A stretch of DNA of 22,950 nt from a virus. The position numbers and the translations under genes were made by a program. Below are positions 20,583-22,950 of the stretch, in pieces (position 1 is the stretch's first letter; each line of letters starts with the position of its first letter). The stretch spans positions 1-22,950 of IMG/VR virus record IMGVR_UViG_3300042922_000164; one strand, 5' to 3'. The notes beneath the pieces are model-generated. The model was given only the letters and a program-made list of their open reading frames with translations. It did not search any database and was not told the DNA's origin.

Positions 20583-20634
20583 TTCGGCCTCCGCTGCGCT
20601 AGGTGATTCGGTCGTCTCGATGGCCTTCGGCCTA
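20583..20634. repeat. Repeated intergenic modules (copy 3)
   Basis: TTCGGTCGTCTCGATG at 20607-20622 is identical to 13388-13403. GATGGCCTTCGGCCTA at 20619-20634 matches 14491-14506 in 15 of 16 bases and ends on the TAG stop of the methyltransferase gene. TTCGGCCTCCG at 20583-20593 and TACGGCCTCCG at 20544-20554 resemble the modules at 13.36 and 14.45 kb. Confidence 0.75.
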
Positions 20635-21381
20635 AATGTCCATTACCTGCTGATAGCAGGATAACCTCCGCTCTGATTTACGGGCCATGTCGGCATCATT
20701 TTCTATCGCTATCGGGTTTCTCCCGGTTCGGAATGCTGCCAAGGAGATTGATGCGCTGCCAGAGCAGTTATCCAGAACCGTGTCCCCTGTGTTGGTATAG
20801 GTGCGAATCATGTACTCGCACAGCGGAACCGGCTTTTGGTTGGGATGGATGCGCTCCGGGTCATCGTTATTGACAACCGGGAAGTGCAGGACGCTGCGCG
20901 GATGCCGATCCGTCTTTCCGGATTCGGTTGACCAGTTTACTCCGCCTCCATACACCGGGGAATTATGATTGTTTGTTGCGGCATTCATGGGTTTGTGCCC
21001 CTGGGACATCTGCGGGTTGTAGGTCGGCTGCTCTTTGTAAAAGACCATTAGCAGCTCGTGGGCCTGCATCGGCATGTGTCCGGCGTTCAAGTGGCCGCTG
21101 GCCTTGTTTTTCTCCCAAACCCAGTCATAGCGATAAAGCTCCGGCTTGCTGTTGTACAGGATCTTGTCAAAAGGCGGTTTGGCAAAAAGGACTATAGCTC
21201 CATTGGGCTTGATGATCCGCTCGTATTGCTCCCATAGTTGCTTAAAGGGGACGATTATATCCCACGGGCTGCGCGTGGTGCCATATGGCAGGTCACAAAA
21301 TATCATGTCCACCGATTCCCTTTTTATCTGCGGCATGACCTCTAGACAATCTCCTATGATGATAAAGTGATCATTTTTCAT
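20632..21381 (-). CDS. DNA methyltransferase, beta class (adenine-N6 or cytosine-N4)
   Basis: 249 aa; ATG at 21381, with only a weak AAGAAG ribosome site, and 11 bp overlap with the upstream gene. Motif IV DLPYG is at residues 30-34, and the SAM-binding motif I LDNCSGSAS is at 203-211, preceded by HPNQKP (179-184). Motif IV before motif I marks the beta class. The family methylates adenine N6 or cytosine N4 within a short site; DLPYG, like DPPY, does not settle which. Motif I has GSAS where GSGT or GSGS is usual, a mild change. No restriction gene is adjacent, so it is an orphan enzyme, which in phages often protects the DNA from host restriction. The recognition site cannot be read from the sequence. 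Confidence 0.92.
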   Translation of the reverse strand: MKNDHFIIIGDCLEVMPQIKRESVDMIFCDLPYGTTRSPWDIIVPFKQLWEQYERIIKPNGAIVLFAKPPFDKILYNSKPELYRYDWVWEKNKASGHLNAGHMPMQAHELLMVFYKEQPTYNPQMSQGHKPMNAATNNHNSPVYGGGVNWSTESGKTDRHPRSVLHFPVVNNDDPERIHPNQKPVPLCEYMIRTYTNTGDTVLDNCSGSASISLAAFRTGRNPIAIENDADMARKSERRLSCYQQVMDI

Positions 21382-21520
21382 TTTTAATCGCTTCTTCTTG
21401 ATGTACTTTTGACTTCAAACAATTCGGACAAACCTTAACCGAGATAAAACCCGCTGACATGGTTGCCAATTTCCTTCCTGTCCATCCACACTCTTCATTT
21501 TCGCAGACCCACATTTTCAT
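21371..21520 (-). CDS. Small zinc-binding protein, 49 aa
   Basis: From ATG at 21520 (GGAGGGGAT 7 nt upstream); a 71-aa version is less likely because its start lies inside the preceding gene. Cysteines are C6 and C11 (WVCENEECGW) and C32/C35 (VKVCPNCLKS), a compact four-Cys zinc ribbon. The end is basic and acidic helix. Coupled to the methyltransferase, which starts within it. Function unknown. Confidence 0.65.
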   Translation of the reverse strand: MKMWVCENEECGWTGRKLATMSAGFISVKVCPNCLKSKVHQEEAIKNEK

Positions 21521-21525
21521 TTTGT

Positions 21526-21684
21526 CTATCCCCTCCTCCTGATCTTGACCTGTACCCTCTCCCACACCGGACGGGTACGCCTCCATAGCTCTGCTTGGGC
21601 CTCCGAGCGCTCCTTTATCGTGGCTGTGGGATCATCCCAGCAGATGACCGCTAATTGTTGGTAGGTGGCTGATTGGTAGTTCAT
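21526..21684 (-). CDS. Small basic protein between the helicase loader and the zinc protein, 52 aa
   Basis: Read from the gap: ATG at 21684 with AGAGGAG 8 nt before it, 4 bp after the stop of the loader gene, and TAG at 21526. It runs MNYQSATYQQLAVICWDDPT then ATIKERSEAQAELWRRTRPV, WERVQVKIRRRG. The C-terminal half is strongly basic and helical. Small proteins of this pattern are often found beside the helicase loader in Gram-positive phages; no function is known to me. Confidence 0.7.
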   Translation of the reverse strand: MNYQSATYQQLAVICWDDPTATIKERSEAQAELWRRTRPVWERVQVKIRRRG

Positions 21685-21688
21685 AGGA

Positions 21689-22579
21689 TCACGCTCCTCT
21701 GTTTCCCATACGGTTCATGGCCTTTTCGATTCGGTAGGATGATCCATTGTTCTCCAGCACGTCACAGCTTCCTAGTATTCGGTCTATCAATCTTCCCTTT
21801 ACGTCCAGCGGCTGCTTGTATTTGTCCACGGATAGCCATTGCTGCAGCTCGTCTAGGTCCAAGTTCGTGGTTCCGTTTGTGGTCTTCCCTTGGCGACCGT
21901 TGATGATGGTAAACAGCACATCATATTCATCGCTTGTGATCTTCCTGCAACCAAGCTCGTCTAACGTCAGTAAATCGGCTCCTACGGCTCCGTTCACCAC
22001 ATCGGCTATATTTATCTTGCTGGAGTATTTGGACGCGTCTGAGACAATCTGGAACAGCCTAGAGCAGTCGATAAACAAGCTGGTGTATCCTTGGTTGTCC
22101 ACGTGATGGTGAACCGCGGCGAAAAGGTGGCTTTTCCCGTTCCCTGGATTCCCGTAACCGATGATTCCGATTTGTCCCGGTGTGAAGGTTTCTGCAAATC
22201 TCTTTGTCTCCCGGTAGATGGTTTCTGTTCCCGGGCGGACCATGAAGGTTTCGAATCTCGCGGCCTCTAAATCTTCGTTCATGATGTTGGCCCGGAAGGC
22301 TTTGTCCAATCCATTTCGGATCATCCGCCGCTCATTCGCTTCTTCTTCTTTTTGCCGTTCTGTCGATGGACAGTCGCAGCAGGCCCACACGATTTTATTT
22401 TGCTTGGTTGCAAATGGTGATTTTAAAACCGTCCAGTGTGCTTCCTTCCGGCATTTCAAACATGTATACCGTCCCATATCAAGGTTGTGCTCGTCGGGCG
22501 AACTGCTCGGTGAGTGATTTCGGTTTTCCTTGAGCAATTGGAACAACATTTCCTCCATCCCCTGCGCCAGTCCATTCAA
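21689..22579 (-). CDS. DnaC/IstB-like helicase loader
   Basis: About 296 aa from a TTG start at 22579 (AGGAGGT 7 nt before). A GTG at 22588 lies inside that ribosome site, and an ATG at 22558 is also possible. Numbering from 22588: an N-terminal zinc site CxxC (43-46) and CCDC (70-73) within a Cys-rich domain (about 40-75), then an AAA+ core with Walker A GNPGNGKS (146-153), Walker B LLTLDELG (206-213) and a sensor-1-like TTNLD (240-244), ending in a basic helix. Proteins of this type load the replicative helicase at the phage origin, together with the initiator encoded just upstream, which overlaps it by about 100 bp. The order initiator-then-loader is classical in Gram-positive phages. The call is firm for an AAA+ loader. 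Confidence 0.88.
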   Translation of the reverse strand: MNGLAQGMEEMLFQLLKENRNHSPSSSPDEHNLDMGRYTCLKCRKEAHWTVLKSPFATKQNKIVWACCDCPSTERQKEEEANERRMIRNGLDKAFRANIMNEDLEAARFETFMVRPGTETIYRETKRFAETFTPGQIGIIGYGNPGNGKSHLFAAVHHHVDNQGYTSLFIDCSRLFQIVSDASKYSSKINIADVVNGAVGADLLTLDELGCRKITSDEYDVLFTIINGRQGKTTNGTTNLDLDELQQWLSVDKYKQPLDVKGRLIDRILGSCDVLENNGSSYRIEKAMNRMGNRGA

Positions 22580-22950
22580 CTTGTTCACCTCCTGTCTGTG
22601 GTTTTTCTTTTTCCTTATCCAGCCTGCACCATTTTGTAATGGATAAATAGGCGCTGGCCGTTTCCTGTTTCTTCTTGGGCTGTTTTAAGATCCATTCTGC
22701 AAAGGAGTAAAGTTTGGTCATAACCTTGTCTTCTGATCCAATAAGTGCGGTTAGTTTTTCAAATTCGTTCTTGGTGATTCTGACATGAGGCATATCTTCT
22801 AAAAAGATATAATCTCTTTTTTCCTTGTTATCTTTGTTTACTTTGTTACTACATTGTTCTTTAGTGGTTGGCTGATGGTTGGCTGATGGTTGGCTGATGG
22901 TTGGCAGTTGGTTGATCTGATGGTTGGCATCGTCTTCAAACCATTGCTGT
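22479..22950 (-). CDS. Replication initiator, C-terminal part (N-terminus outside window)
   Basis: The frame is open from the window edge to the stop at 22479, at least 156 codons; it extends well past an internal ATG at 22793. The C-terminal part reads HVRITKNEFEKLTALIGSED then VMTKLYSFAEWILKQPKKKQ and ASAYLSITKWCRLDKEKEKP. This matches the C-terminal domain of Gram-positive-phage replication initiators, in which 'V-x-l-T-x-e-E-y-x-K-L' opens and a 'Y-x-x-I-x-x-W' helix closes. Before it lies a Gln/Asn/Pro/Thr-rich linker (INQLPTISQPSANHQPTTKE) coded by tandem repeats. The missing N-terminus probably carries a winged helix for binding the origin. Overlaps the loader by about 100 bp. Confidence 0.75.
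   Translation of the reverse strand, partial: QQWFEDDANHQINQLPTISQPSANHQPTTKEQCSNKVNKDNKEKRDYIFLEDMPHVRITKNEFEKLTALIGSEDKVMTKLYSFAEWILKQPKKKQETASAYLSITKWCRLDKEKEKPQTGGEQVEWTGAGDGGNVVPIAQGKPKSLTEQFARRAQP
22794..22864. other. AT-rich stretch beside the iterons (possible unwinding element)
   Basis: About 71 bp with very low GC content inside the initiator gene, including an approximate inverted repeat AAAAAGATATAATCTCTTTT. It lies directly next to the tandem repeats. Such a combination is typical for a replication origin, but activity is inference. Confidence 0.5.
22865..22931. repeat. 11-bp tandem repeats (candidate origin iterons)
   Basis: TGGTTGGCTGA occurs as three perfect, adjacent copies at 22865-22897, then degenerate copies at 22898-22908 (TGGTTGGCAGT), about 22909-22920 and 22921-22931. 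Phage initiators often bind such repeats inside their own gene. Eleven bases are about one helix turn. Confidence 0.7.

Noticed and set aside
22865-22931. CRISPR array
   Set aside because: The repeats are 11 bp, directly adjacent, without spacers, and lie in an open reading frame.

Overview
The window looks like part of a tailed-phage genome (free phage or prophage) infecting a Gram-positive host, probably of the Bacillota (Bacillaceae/Paenibacillaceae type). The host inference rests on AGGAGGT-like Shine-Dalgarno sites 5-12 nt before almost every start, frequent GTG/TTG starts, and the gene families present (ArpU-like regulator, DUF1064 nuclease, DnaC-like loader next to a Gram-positive-phage type initiator). 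Every gene I can support lies on the minus strand, so transcription runs from high to low coordinates. No integrase, repressor, lysis gene or host gene is visible.

Right edge (22950-20632): replication. The initiator gene is cut by the window end and carries 11-bp tandem repeats beside an AT-rich stretch, a likely origin. It is followed by a DnaC-like helicase loader with an N-terminal zinc site, two small proteins and an orphan beta-class adenine/cytosine-N4 DNA methyltransferase.

Middle (20482-13726): about 22 small, tightly packed genes, many joined by ATGA/GTGA overlaps. They include zinc-ribbon proteins, a phage ABA-sandwich-like protein, an Nmad1 (DUF1599)-like protein, a DUF1064 nuclease, a coiled-coil protein with its own extended -10 promoter, and finally an ArpU/RinA-type late regulator.

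Control region (13725-13356): about 370 bp without a recognisable protein gene. It holds a candidate extended -10 promoter, a 113-nt tRNA-like element with abnormal anticodon and T-loop regions, a hairpin and a strong intrinsic terminator. This is the most unusual part of the window.

Left half (13355-1): head and tail assembly. The order is TerS, TerL, small membrane protein, portal, 107-aa protein with its own terminator, scaffold, decoration-like protein, major capsid, small head proteins, a terminator, then adaptor-like proteins, a beta-rich nozzle/plug-like protein and a tail fibre cut by the window start. This order (TerS-TerL-portal-scaffold-coat-gp4-like-gp10-like-fibre) resembles the P22-like short-tailed morphogenesis module. 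The P22 comparison comes from gene order, size and motifs only.

Six genes below 60 codons (57, 59, 45, 40, 57 and 52 aa) were found by reading the gaps. Short sequence modules recur in three intergenic regions (13.4, 14.5 and 20.6 kb), two of them placed exactly on stop codons.
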